The notes: generated from the letters alone by a model not told the origin. Shown: positions 19,086-27,648, counted from the stretch's first letter. The stretch: 64,000 bases of DNA from Pseudokordiimonas caeni (GCF_026719705.1 NZ_JAPPRR010000001.1:721255-785254); one strand, 5' to 3'. Numbers and translations are program-made.

Positions 19086-20348
19086 ATGTTGAAGAAAAGT
19101 TTCGTCCTTATGTGCCTCGCCTCGGTTGCGCTGCCCGCCATTCCGGTGGAAGCGGCCGACAAGCGCGATGAACGGCGCCAGGAGCAACGAGCCCAGCGTC
19201 AGGAACAAAAGGCGCAACGCCAAGAGCAAAGGGCGCAGCGTCAGGAACGAGCCCCGCGGCAAGAGCGTGCCGAGCGTCCGGAACGCCGCGCACCGCAGCA
19301 GCAGGCGCGGGCCCAGCAGCGCCCGCAGCCGCAGCAACGTCAGCAACCGCAACAGCGCCCGCAGTCGCAACAATGGCAGCAGCGTGGCGATGGCCGCGAG
19401 CCGGCAGTGCGACTTGCTGGCCAGCCAGAGCAGGGCCAGCCGATGCGCATGTCGTCTCGTGATGAGCGGCGCGGCCAGGTGAAAAAGGCTGATGCGTCCC
19501 GGAAAACGCCGTCGGGCAAGCCGAGCGGCTATCAGTACCAGTATCAGAAGCCGGTGAAGCAGGACTATGGCAAGACCAATCACCAGTATCGTGATGGCCG
19601 CGACCGGGACCGCGATGACCGCTACAAGCACAATTACAAGAATGACCGCAAGGACCGGCATGATCGCCACGACCGTCACGACCGTCACGACCGGAACGGC
19701 CGCGACAAGCACAAGTGGGATCACAAGGACAAGCATAAATACAAGTACAAGCACAGCTACCGGCACGATAACCACCGGTATCGTTACTGGCATCCGGGCT
19801 ACAGCTATCACTATCGCCCGATCCTCTGGACGCCGGGACACCTGTATTATGGCTATACTTGGGGCGGTCATTATTATTATCCGCGCGGCCACTTCCGCCA
19901 TCACGGATATTATTACAGCCCGATCGTTGTTGTGGGGCACCATCACCATCATGGATGCGGCCACCATTATTTCGACGGCTACTGGTATGACCGGCCGGTT
20001 GTAGGCTTCAGCTACAATTATTATGACGGCGGCAACAATTATTACCGCGAGGATGACAGCGGTGCCGGTATCCTTGGAGCCACGCTCGGCGCGCTCTTCG
20101 GCGGTATTCTGGGAGCCGAGATCGATGGCGGCCACAACCGGGCAGCCGGCGCCGTGATCGGCGCTGTGACGGGTGCCGTGGTCGGCCATGAGCTCGCCAC
20201 CAGCGGCAGCGGCAACAGCAGCAGCGATGACCAGCGGTACTATTACCGTGACGAAGGCCAGGAAGTGCGCAACTGCAAGTCCTACAGCTTCGAAAACGGC
20301 GAATATGTCTGCACCAAATGGACGGTCGAGTATCGGTACGACGACTGA
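19086..20348 (+). CDS. Exported glycine-zipper protein with Gln/Arg- and His/Tyr-rich repeats
   Basis: A 420-residue secreted protein. A signal peptide ends at VEAA (about residue 22). Residues about 25-120 are almost only Q, E, R, A and P in a repeating QEQRAQR pattern. The middle is basic, with DRHDRHDRHDRHDR and KHKYKYKH runs. Residues about 215-305 are packed with His, Tyr, Trp and Gly (GHHHHHGCGHHYFDGYW). A glycine-zipper hairpin (GAGILGATLGALFGGILGAE) comes next, then a C-terminal segment with YYYRDEGQEVRNCKSY. The His clusters suggest metal binding and the zipper suggests outer-membrane insertion; both are inference. AGGAGG lies just before the ATG. No close named family is recognised. 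Confidence 0.7.
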   Translation: MLKKSFVLMCLASVALPAIPVEAADKRDERRQEQRAQRQEQKAQRQEQRAQRQERAPRQERAERPERRAPQQQARAQQRPQPQQRQQPQQRPQSQQWQQRGDGREPAVRLAGQPEQGQPMRMSSRDERRGQVKKADASRKTPSGKPSGYQYQYQKPVKQDYGKTNHQYRDGRDRDRDDRYKHNYKNDRKDRHDRHDRHDRHDRNGRDKHKWDHKDKHKYKYKHSYRHDNHRYRYWHPGYSYHYRPILWTPGHLYYGYTWGGHYYYPRGHFRHHGYYYSPIVVVGHHHHHGCGHHYFDGYWYDRPVVGFSYNYYDGGNNYYREDDSGAGILGATLGALFGGILGAEIDGGHNRAAGAVIGAVTGAVVGHELATSGSGNSSSDDQRYYYRDEGQEVRNCKSYSFENGEYVCTKWTVEYRYDD

Positions 20349-20378
20349 TCGTCCCGCGAGACAAGGGAGCAGAACGGG

Positions 20379-20411
20379 AAAGGGCGGCAATCTGGCCGCC
20401 CTTTCTTTATT
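20379..20411 (+). terminator. Terminator of the His-rich glycine-zipper gene
   Basis: AAAGGGCGGC (20379-20388) pairs with GCCGCCCTTT (20395-20404) around a 6-nt loop and is followed by CTTTATT. Confidence 0.85.
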
Positions 20412-20426
20412 CGGGTACGCGCGCAA

Positions 20427-20458
20427 AGAAAAAGCCCCGCATCGGGGATGCGGGGCTT
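20427..20458 (-). terminator. Terminator of the minus-strand glycine-zipper lipoprotein gene
   Basis: Read on the minus strand, AAGCCCCGCATC pairs with GATGCGGGGCTT around a 3-nt loop and is followed by TTTCTTT. It lies 23 bases after the stop at 20481. Confidence 0.85.
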
Positions 20459-20480
20459 GTCTGTTCAGGCGGAGTGCCGG

Positions 20481-20984
20481 TCAGTCGCGGCGGTCGTCAT
20501 AGACGATCTTGGATTGATCCAGCACCAGCCGGGCTTCGCGGCCATAAAGGATCACAACCGGGGCGCCGGGCTGCAGGGGTACGTCATCGGCTTGCACGAG
20601 GGTTACAAGGCCGCCGTTTTCCGTTTTGACGATATATTCGTAGCCGGTGCGGTTGCCGGTTTTTTTCTCGACATCGTTGCCGATCAGGCCGCCGATCAGG
20701 GCGCCCGCGATGGCACCCGCCACAGCACCTTCGCCGTGACCGCCGATGGCCGCACCGGTGGCACCGCCGATACCGGCACCGGCTAGGCCGCCATAGCCCT
20801 TTTTCGGGCCGGAAATCTGCACCTGGCGCACGCTTTCAACCGTGCCGCGCTCGGCATGCTGCACCTGGCCGGCAGCGCCTGAGCTGTATGTGTTGGAATC
20901 AGGGGCCGTCGCACAGGCGCCAAGGCCGAGAACGGCAGGCACCATCAGGGCGGCGGCAAACGAACGGGAGGCAATTTTCTTCAT
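20481..20984 (-). CDS. Glycine-zipper 2TM outer-membrane lipoprotein (SlyB-like)
   Basis: A 167-residue lipoprotein. The signal peptide ends in the lipobox LGLGAC, so Cys24 is probably lipidated. Residues about 65-105 are a glycine-zipper hairpin (AGAGIGGATGAAIGGHGEGAV...GALIGGLIGNDVEKKTG), the SlyB/Rick_17kDa-type domain. A small beta-rich C-terminal region follows (TVKTENG-like strands ending LDQSKIVYDD). Such proteins stabilise the outer membrane. The start at 20984 gives a proper signal peptide; the open frame reaches 21089 without support. It converges with the zipper gene at 19086 and diverges from the histidine kinase. Confidence 0.88.
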   Translation of the reverse strand: MKKIASRSFAAALMVPAVLGLGACATAPDSNTYSSGAAGQVQHAERGTVESVRQVQISGPKKGYGGLAGAGIGGATGAAIGGHGEGAVAGAIAGALIGGLIGNDVEKKTGNRTGYEYIVKTENGGLVTLVQADDVPLQPGAPVVILYGREARLVLDQSKIVYDDRRD

Positions 20985-21150
20985 GTCATTCAAACTCCGG
21001 GCACATGTCCTGACAATATAGGTGCACCTTGAAAAGGGCAGATTCAAGGCAGGGGGCGAAAGGTCATCGTTGTCATGTTCCTGCAACATTCAGCCGTACA
21101 ATGACCCTCGGTAAAGCATGCGCGCCGTGTTCGGATGTATTGGAAGCGGA

Positions 21151-22332
21151 ATGTTTATGGGTATCACAATCGGGTCGATTGCCAGTCTGGTGGCGCCGGC
21201 GAGCCCCGAGGACTTCTGCGGCACGCTTTACGACCGCTTCACAGCAGACGATACCCTGCAATCCATCGCCGTTGTGGATGGCCGCCGCCCGGTGGGCCTT
21301 GTGCGCCGGATGGACCTGATGCTGAAGCTTGCTGACAAGTTCGGACGCCCGCTTTTCGAGCGCCGCCCCGTCAGCTTCGTGATGGACGAAAACCCGATGG
21401 TCATTGAAGCCGGCATGTCGCTTGACGAGATCAATGCGCGGCTGGTGCGGGATGGTGCGTCGCTCACGCAGGGCTTCATCGTCACGCAGGGCGGTCTATA
21501 CCATGGTATCGGCACCGCCCAGACCGTGTTGCAGGCGAACATGCAGCGCGCGGAGGAGCGGATGCGCCAGCTGGAGCGTGCTCATCTGGCCGCCGAATCC
21601 GCCAACCGTGCCAAGACGCAGTTTCTGGCCAATATGAGCCACGAGCTTCGTACCCCGCTCAATTCCATCATCGGCTTTTCGGACCTGATCATAGAAAGTT
21701 CGGACCGCGGCAAGCCGCTTGATACCATGACCGACTATGTGGGCGACATCCGCATCGCCGGGCGTCACCTTCTGAATGTCATCAACAGCATTCTCGACAT
21801 GTCGAAGATCGAGGCCGGTGCCTTCGAACTGCGCGAGGATCATGAAGACCCGACAGAGCTTGCCTATCAGGCTGTCCGCATGATGGACGGGATGAGTCGT
21901 CGCAGCGAGGTGAAGATCGAGATTGAGGCGCCGGCTCGCTGCGAGGACCTTTGGGCCGATTTGCAGGTGACGCGGCAGGTGCTGATCAATCTCCTGTCCA
22001 ACGCCGTCAAGTTTTCGCCCGCAGGGGCGACGGTGCACCTGATCCTTTCTGAACTTGCTGACGGCTGCTTCTCTTTCGAGGTCCGCGACCATGGCCCCGG
22101 CATTTCAGCCACCGATCTTGAGCGCGTTCTGAAGCCGTTCGAACAGGTGGACGGTGCCATCGCGCGCCGGCACGAGGGCACCGGGCTTGGCCTGCCGCTT
22201 GTACAGGCCTTCATGGAAGCACACGGCGGCACACTCACGCTTGAAAGCGAAATCGGTGTTGGAACACGGGCGACGGTCACTTTCCCGGCCGAGCGCTACC
22301 ACGCACGCACCAAGCTTTTCAACGCCATCTGA
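21151..22332 (+). CDS. Histidine kinase with N-terminal CBS-like sensor region
   Basis: A 393-residue cytoplasmic sensor kinase. Residues about 1-140 resemble a CBS-pair sensing region (QSIAVVDGRRPVGLVRRMDL, FVMDENPMVIEAGMSLDEI). A short coiled coil (QLERAHLAAESANRAKTQ) leads into HisKA with the phospho-His in FLANMSHELRTPLNSIIGF. The HATPase has an N box (INLLSNAVKFSP), G1 (VRDHGPGIS) and G2 (HEGTGLGLPLVQ). No transmembrane segment or receiver is present, and no response regulator gene is adjacent, so it is an orphan. The ATG at 21151 follows GGAAGCGGA; an ATG at 21118 has no ribosome site. Confidence 0.88.
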   Translation: MFMGITIGSIASLVAPASPEDFCGTLYDRFTADDTLQSIAVVDGRRPVGLVRRMDLMLKLADKFGRPLFERRPVSFVMDENPMVIEAGMSLDEINARLVRDGASLTQGFIVTQGGLYHGIGTAQTVLQANMQRAEERMRQLERAHLAAESANRAKTQFLANMSHELRTPLNSIIGFSDLIIESSDRGKPLDTMTDYVGDIRIAGRHLLNVINSILDMSKIEAGAFELREDHEDPTELAYQAVRMMDGMSRRSEVKIEIEAPARCEDLWADLQVTRQVLINLLSNAVKFSPAGATVHLILSELADGCFSFEVRDHGPGISATDLERVLKPFEQVDGAIARRHEGTGLGLPLVQAFMEAHGGTLTLESEIGVGTRATVTFPAERYHARTKLFNAI

Positions 22333-22334
22333 CC

Positions 22335-22480
22335 ATCAAAGCGATACACCCCAAGATTCGGTTTTGAGTGGGCCCACGGCTTTGATACACTCGATACCGG
22401 AAGGGTAGCGGCTCATTCTCTATCGCCCCCTTTCCCAAGAAACCAGGTCCGCCATCATTGACGTCAGGTTCCGCTACCCT
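22335..22480. repeat. Two inverted repeats in the kinase-Sel1 gap
   Basis: ATCAAAGC (22335-22342) matches GCTTTGAT (22379-22386). AGGGTAGCGG (22402-22411) matches CCGCTACCCT (22471-22480). Together they could fold the leader of the Sel1 gene or a small RNA. There is no T run after the second pair. No known RNA family is recognised. Confidence 0.4.
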
Positions 22481-22567
22481 CGGGTGGCAGGGATGCAGGG
22501 CGGTTTTGCCTTATCGCAGACACGCCGCAGGAGAGAGACGAACCGCAGGGGTGCGGAGAGACGGAAA

Positions 22568-22846
22568 ATGGGCCAGAAGGACATGGAGTTATATACATAT
22601 GTGCAGGAGCGCATGGCCGGGGCCGAAACAGGCCAGGCCGATGCGCTGTATGATCTGGGGCTTCTCTATTCAACGGGGCAGGGGGTCGAGCGCGACTATG
22701 TGCAGGCCCACAAATGGTTCAATCTGGCGGCGATCCGTGGTGTGCGGCGTGCGCAGGTGGACCGCACAGAACTTGCCCGCGACATGACATTTTCCCAGAT
22801 TGCGGAGGCACAGAAACAGGCGCGCGAGTGGCTGAACACCCATTGA
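22568..22846 (+). CDS. Small Sel1/TPR repeat protein
   Basis: A 92-residue cytoplasmic protein carrying one to two Sel1-type helical repeats (ADALYDLGLLYSTGQGVERD and VQAHKWFNLAAIRGVRRAQ). Sel1 repeats mediate protein contacts. The start at 22568 follows GGAGAGACGG; no signal peptide is present, so it stays in the cytoplasm. It sits 235 bases downstream of the orphan histidine kinase on the same strand and could be an accessory protein of that kinase, but this is inference from position only. Confidence 0.8.
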   Translation: MGQKDMELYTYVQERMAGAETGQADALYDLGLLYSTGQGVERDYVQAHKWFNLAAIRGVRRAQVDRTELARDMTFSQIAEAQKQAREWLNTH

Positions 22847-22865
22847 GCAGGCGTGAGGGCAGCGG

Positions 22866-25625
22866 TCAGGACCCGTCTGTCTCCAGCGCCCTGTCGATGA
22901 GGAATGCCAGATGATCGCGGTGCGCCTGTGTTGCGAGGTCGCCCCGCCAGCGGCTCATGTCGTTGCGGATAGCGCGCAGGTTGGCAAGTGCGGCCGCCCT
23001 TGAGACATAATCATGTGACCCGCCCTGCATGACAATCGTCAGAAACTGCACGTATAGCGTCTGCAATTCCTGCCGGTAAGCGTTCACGCTGCCGCGGCTG
23101 TCATCGTCGAAAATCGCTTCCGACAGATCGGTCATCATCCGCACCACCGGATATTCGTTTCCGTAGAGCCCGCTATCGGTAAGACGCAACAGCGTCACCG
23201 GATGCAGCAGGTGGAAAAGCACGCTCGCCTGAATGTTCGCAACGCGGGCGATGGGTTTGGGATCGTCGGTCCCGAAGAAATTGAAGAAGCCACGCCGTTC
23301 GATGCCGAGCTGCTGCAAAAGGCTTGCATCCACCTTGAAGGCTTCAGGCGCGAAGATATTGTCGCGCAACAGCTTCATGGCTTCGCGCTGGCGGGCGAGC
23401 GGCACCGGGGTGTAAGGGCGCGCTGCCCCCTTCTGGCCCGCCACTGCCTTGTCCACATACACACCGCCGATATAGCGCGAGATCACCTTGCCCTGCGTGG
23501 CCATATCGGCCGTGAGGATCAGGTAGGCGTTCCTGAGCGCCTGATAGCTTTCGCCTGACTTCACCATCCGCCCGGCAATCTCGCCAAGGGCCTTGCGGTC
23601 GAGCGCCAGACGGTCGGCGGCATAGCGCATTGCGTCGTCGGTCAGGTCATTGAGGTTGACGCGTGGGTCGATCCCCTTGCCGGGTGCCCGCATGTCGTCG
23701 GCGTCATTCGCAAAGGCCAGTGCCTTTTCGGTCGAACGCTCGAGGAGGGCGGCGCGTTTGGCCGGATCCTCCATCGCCGGGTCATAGCCGAAGCGGATGG
23801 CCCAGATGTCATAAGCGCCGGGTGCGGTCGGGAAATAGTCGCCTTGTGGTTTGCCGGGCGGCGCGAAATTGATGGCGGGATAGTCCATCACCGAGCCAAG
23901 CTTCACACCGCCATCCCGTTTGAAAGCATCGGCATAGGGCAGCGACTGGCTGGCCATCATATTGTGCGTGAGGCCGAGCGTGTGGCCGATCTCGTGGGTG
24001 ACGAGATAGGCAACTGTTTGCTCCAGCAGTCGTTTGCGTTCGTCCTCCGGCCGGTCAAACACCGCCGAAAGCGCCATCGCATAATTCAGATTCTGGTGGA
24101 GCATGGCGCCAACGTCGCACTGCGCCTGCAGTTGGCGGGGATCACCCTTCATGGCCTCCACCGCCATCGGTAACGGATCTGCCCACACGGCGGCGGCAGC
24201 GTCGCCCTCAAACACATCGCGCATCTGCAGAAGCTGGGCGAGGGTGCTGTATTCAAGGATCACATCAGCGCCGAGGATCTCGCCGGTCAGCGGGTTGGTG
24301 AAGCGCGGACCATAGCCTGAGAAGGGCGGCTGCGGGCTCGCCACCCAGCGGATGACATTGTAGCGGATATCGTCGGCGTCCCAATCCGCATCATCGGGCT
24401 GGATCTTCACCTCGATCACATCCTTGAAGCCTGCCGCTTCGAATGCCTTGTTCCAGCCAAGGGCGGCCTTTTCGATGATTGGGCGCAGCTCCAGCGGCGT
24501 TGTATTCTCGATCCACCAGACAATAGGTTTCACCGGCGGCGAAAGCGGGGCTTCCGGATCTTTCTTGACGAGCCGCCAGCGCGAGATCATGTCGCGCCAG
24601 GGGGTGATATCGGTGCTGGTCAGATCGTTTTGGTAATCGACGAAATAGCCGACGCGGGGGTCATCAAGGCGCGGTTCGAATTCGTCGTCGGGTTTCGCCA
24701 GCAGCGTGTGAGCCACACGGACGGTCACAATGCGCGGATCGGTGATCTCGAACCCGTTGCCGGGGTTAGAGGGCATCGGGTTGACGAAGACATAGTCGAC
24801 AACGACGGCTGTGTTCTCGGGATAGTTCCGGATGAGCGAAACGCGGGAACGTTCCTTGTCGAGCTTGCCGAGGCTGAAGCCGCTGTTATCGCCGCCGGGA
24901 ACAGGCATCGGCTTCACAGGGTCGAAGCTTTCATCGACGAACAGGGCATCTGCCCGCACAAGGAACCGGCGGTCGGCGCCCTTTCCGCTTGCAGCCTCGA
25001 TCCGCAGCACATCAATGACAGCCGGGCTGACGTTGGCGCCGGCGGAGCGGGCCAGCGGGCTTTTTTCATCGTAATAGAAATAGGGATTGCTCTCGACAAT
25101 CTCGATCTTGTCGAACCGGCGGATCAGGCGGAACACCTTTTTCTGGCGGTACTGGCCACGAAAGTGGCCGCCTTCCACCACGCCGTCCGAAACCTGCGAG
25201 ACATAGATGAAATCGCGGTTCAGCTGGTTTGCCGCAATCTCCATCCTGAGCGCACCGGTCTTGGTGTCGCGGTACAGCGGGAACAGGCCGTCCATCTTCT
25301 GCTGGCCCTTGACCCGGGCCTCGATGGTGTTCGTGGGCTCCTTCGGCTTTTTCTCGGCCTTGGCCTCCGCCTTCTCGTCTTTCTTGGGCGGAGCCTTCTT
25401 CTCGTCCTTCTTGTCTTCGTCCGGCTTGTCTTCCTTGGGCTCGGCCGGCTTTGGCGGCTCATCCTTCGGAGGCTCGGCGGGCTTCGGCGGGTTCGGATCG
25501 TCGACCGGCGGTTTTTCCGGCTTCGGATCGTCGGCGAGGGCTGCGGGCAAGCCAACACAGCCCGTCAACGCCAGCCCGATTGCCCGGCGAAGGAGAAGGG
25601 AACGGAAGGTACGCGGCACCGGCAT
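22866..25625 (-). CDS. Exported zinc metallopeptidase (DUF5117/DUF5118 type)
   Basis: A 919-residue secreted protease. A signal peptide (about residues 1-31) is followed by a long Pro/Lys/Glu/Asp low-complexity linker (about residues 32-98) that probably spans the periplasm or cell wall. The catalytic region at about residue 550 has the extended zinc motif THEIGHTLGLTHNMMAS, the metzincin-like HExxHxxGxxH. The domain order matches DUF5118-DUF5117-DUF4953 proteins, whose substrates are unknown. It is followed upstream on the same strand by two small secreted proteins. It converges with the Sel1 gene, leaving only 19 bases, and no separate terminator is visible. Confidence 0.88.
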   Translation of the reverse strand: MPVPRTFRSLLLRRAIGLALTGCVGLPAALADDPKPEKPPVDDPNPPKPAEPPKDEPPKPAEPKEDKPDEDKKDEKKAPPKKDEKAEAKAEKKPKEPTNTIEARVKGQQKMDGLFPLYRDTKTGALRMEIAANQLNRDFIYVSQVSDGVVEGGHFRGQYRQKKVFRLIRRFDKIEIVESNPYFYYDEKSPLARSAGANVSPAVIDVLRIEAASGKGADRRFLVRADALFVDESFDPVKPMPVPGGDNSGFSLGKLDKERSRVSLIRNYPENTAVVVDYVFVNPMPSNPGNGFEITDPRIVTVRVAHTLLAKPDDEFEPRLDDPRVGYFVDYQNDLTSTDITPWRDMISRWRLVKKDPEAPLSPPVKPIVWWIENTTPLELRPIIEKAALGWNKAFEAAGFKDVIEVKIQPDDADWDADDIRYNVIRWVASPQPPFSGYGPRFTNPLTGEILGADVILEYSTLAQLLQMRDVFEGDAAAAVWADPLPMAVEAMKGDPRQLQAQCDVGAMLHQNLNYAMALSAVFDRPEDERKRLLEQTVAYLVTHEIGHTLGLTHNMMASQSLPYADAFKRDGGVKLGSVMDYPAINFAPPGKPQGDYFPTAPGAYDIWAIRFGYDPAMEDPAKRAALLERSTEKALAFANDADDMRAPGKGIDPRVNLNDLTDDAMRYAADRLALDRKALGEIAGRMVKSGESYQALRNAYLILTADMATQGKVISRYIGGVYVDKAVAGQKGAARPYTPVPLARQREAMKLLRDNIFAPEAFKVDASLLQQLGIERRGFFNFFGTDDPKPIARVANIQASVLFHLLHPVTLLRLTDSGLYGNEYPVVRMMTDLSEAIFDDDSRGSVNAYRQELQTLYVQFLTIVMQGGSHDYVSRAAALANLRAIRNDMSRWRGDLATQAHRDHLAFLIDRALETDGS

Positions 25626-25642
25626 GGGTTTTCTATCCCGGC

Positions 25643-25975
25643 TCAGCTTGGGGTCTTCAGCATGCTCTCAAAGCGGCTGAGGAAGGCTTCGCACCCCTCG
25701 CTCGGCGCTTTCGCGGATGCAGCGGCCGACAGATTCTTGAATTCGATCCGGGCCATGTGCTTCTCGAAATCGTCTTTGGCGAGGCGGGCGAAGTTGCCTT
25801 CGGCGCGGGCGATATATTCATCCGTCATGTCTTCGGGGGCGTCGCAATATTGGGCGGCGCCCATGATGAGGGCGCTGTCGCGCACGGCATCCATCAGGGT
25901 GTCTTCCGCCATGGCGGCACCCGATGCCAGCAGAAGGAAAGGCAACGCAAGAAGCGAAGGGGAGGCGAATGTCAT
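25643..25975 (-). CDS. Small secreted hypothetical protein
   Basis: A 110-residue protein with a signal peptide (MTFASPSLLALPFLLLASGAA, cut near AMA-EDT). The mature part is helical and holds two cysteines (QYCDAPED and EGCEAFLS) that could form a disulfide. I do not recognise a family. The ATG at 25975 is preferred over the TTG at 25984. It ends 17 bases before the metallopeptidase start on the same strand, so it is probably cotranscribed with it and might assist it or be its substrate. Confidence 0.7.
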   Translation of the reverse strand: MTFASPSLLALPFLLLASGAAMAEDTLMDAVRDSALIMGAAQYCDAPEDMTDEYIARAEGNFARLAKDDFEKHMARIEFKNLSAAASAKAPSEGCEAFLSRFESMLKTPS

Positions 25976-26031
25976 CGTCTGCAAGTCCTTGAGAAGGTCA
26001 GGAAGGGAAGCCTAGCGCCAATCGCGCCGGG

Positions 26032-26562
26032 TTAAAAGTCAAAGCTGAGCGAGGACGAACCTTCGCGGATGTCGCCGCCCTTGCGGTCGGCCCCGACGCG
26101 GACAAGGACGCTGTTCGTCTGGCCCGGCAGGTTGCCGATCAACAGCTTATTCAGGATGGTGACATTTTTGGGGCGGGTCGGCCAATCGGCTTCCAGAAAC
26201 AGCATCAGGGTCTGGCCCTCTAGCTTCATGCCCAGATAATCGAGCTGCACCGGTGTGCCGTCGAGCGAGAGTTCGATATCACCAACAATCATCGGGCCAA
26301 CGGCTTTTTCGAGCTCAGGGATATCCTTGTCATCAAGGAAGCTCATCCGCTTGCCAAGCTCGACCGACAGGTAAGCCTCGATTTCATGGGCATGGGCTTC
26401 GACAACAAGTTCGACCGATTTGTCGTCGCTGTTCCAGAACACATCGGTGAAACTGGCATACACATTGTGGGCCGCTGCGGGCAGGGCAGCGAGAAGAAGC
26501 GCAAGGCATGCTGCAAGCGGCTGCTTGAAGCGGGCGAAGCAGCGCTCAGTCAATTTGGTCAT
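26032..26562 (-). CDS. Secreted DUF6702-like protein
   Basis: A 176-residue exported protein with a signal peptide ending near AAAHNVYAS. The pattern (AHNVYASFTDVFWNSDDKSVELVVEAH, then paired strands and an ending beta strand SLSFDF) resembles DUF6702 proteins, which are short secreted beta-rich proteins often found beside metallopeptidases. The ATG at 26562 lies 17 bases inside the 3' end of the GGDEF gene, so translation may be coupled. Together with the 110-residue protein and the protease it forms a minus-strand cluster. Confidence 0.7.
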   Translation of the reverse strand: MTKLTERCFARFKQPLAACLALLLAALPAAAHNVYASFTDVFWNSDDKSVELVVEAHAHEIEAYLSVELGKRMSFLDDKDIPELEKAVGPMIVGDIELSLDGTPVQLDYLGMKLEGQTLMLFLEADWPTRPKNVTILNKLLIGNLPGQTNSVLVRVGADRKGGDIREGSSSLSFDF

Positions 26563-27547
26563 TATCAAGTTCAACCCTGTTGCGGCCGGATTCCTTGGCC
26601 TTATAGAGGGCGCGGTCGGCGCGGCCAATCAGGAAATCGAGTGTCTGGTCATACTGGCCAAATTCAGCAACACCGATACTGACCGTGAAATAGGGGGTTT
26701 CAATGTCTGCGCCTTTTTTCGGTGCGCGCATGGCAAGGCGGATCTTTTCAGCGAGCGGCAGTGTCTCGGCTGCAGAATGGCCCGGCAGGAGCACGGCAAA
26801 TTCTTCGCCGCCCATGCGGCCAGTGATAGCGCTTTCCGGCAACAGTTCGGTGATGCGCCGGGCGCAGTAGCAGATGGCCTGGTCGCCGGCTGCATGGCCG
26901 AACGTGTCGTTGATCGCCTTGAAATGATCGATATCGACCATGATGGCGCAAAGACTGCCGCCCTCCTGCACTTCTTCAAGTGTCCAGCTGCCGCAATCGG
27001 CAAAGCTGCGACGGTTGAGCAATCCGGTCAGCGGATCGGTGGTTGCCAGACGGGTGAGTTCAGCCTGCTGCGCCTCAAGCTCCTGCTTGGCGAGATAAAG
27101 CTGGTCGGCCAGTTCCGCCACGCGGGCTGTTTCATCTTCCATCAGCGAGGCATGCATGGCGCCGTCCTGTTGGGCCAGCATGTCGACTGTGCGGTCGAAA
27201 ATGGTCCAGATGCGGCGATCGCCGGCAATCGGGTGGCTGGCACGCTCGAGGAGGCGACCGTCGGTGAGATGCAGCCGGTCAGAATAGGGCATGCCGGGAG
27301 CAGCTATGAGGGTCGAGACGATCTCATCGGGGATTGCGGGATCGTCGGTTTCCGCATGCAGGGGGGCGAAGGCTTCGAGGATCGGCAACTCGGCCACATC
27401 CATGCCGATCACGGCAGCCATGGCGGCATTGGCAACGGCAACAAAGCCCTCCGCATCAGAGATGAGGATAGGCCAAGGCAGTGCATCAATATCGATCAGG
27501 CGTTCGGGCACGTCCTTCTGCTCCAGCGCAGTTCGCTGTGGCATCAT
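26546..27547 (-). CDS. PAS-GGDEF diguanylate cyclase
   Basis: A 333-residue enzyme expected to make cyclic di-GMP. Residues about 15-120 form a PAS-like sensor region (PWPILISDAEGFVAVANAAM...). A coiled coil (LADQLYLAKQELEAQQAEL) leads to the GGDEF domain with GRMGGEEFAVLLPG. Where the I-site RxxD would be, the sequence is PESA, so product inhibition through that site is unlikely. There is no membrane segment. The start is an ATG pair at 27547/27544 with GGGGAG upstream. It is the second c-di-GMP enzyme in the window; the target process is unknown. Confidence 0.9.
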   Translation of the reverse strand: MMPQRTALEQKDVPERLIDIDALPWPILISDAEGFVAVANAAMAAVIGMDVAELPILEAFAPLHAETDDPAIPDEIVSTLIAAPGMPYSDRLHLTDGRLLERASHPIAGDRRIWTIFDRTVDMLAQQDGAMHASLMEDETARVAELADQLYLAKQELEAQQAELTRLATTDPLTGLLNRRSFADCGSWTLEEVQEGGSLCAIMVDIDHFKAINDTFGHAAGDQAICYCARRITELLPESAITGRMGGEEFAVLLPGHSAAETLPLAEKIRLAMRAPKKGADIETPYFTVSIGVAEFGQYDQTLDFLIGRADRALYKAKESGRNRVELDNDQID

Positions 27548-27648
27548 GTGGCCTCGTCTCCCCACTCTGTACGGTGTTCCCCCTTCGTACGGGGCCCATA
27601 GAAGGGGGATGGCGGCGCAAAGTCAAGCCGGGCGTGGGCGAGAGAAGT

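Noticed and set aside
19670-19705. Short direct repeats (GACCGTCAC) that could suggest CRISPR
   Set aside because: They encode the DRH repeats inside an open frame and have no spacer pattern.
19038-20426. 462-residue minus-strand open frame rich in Val, Ile and Leu
   Set aside because: It is the antisense of the His/Gln-rich repeats, lacks a ribosome site and crosses the terminator; the plus-strand gene has a signal peptide and AGGAGG site.
22480-22567. Possible glycine-type riboswitch (GA-rich repeats) before the Sel1 gene
   Set aside because: The required conserved core could not be fitted; left as an unexplained region.
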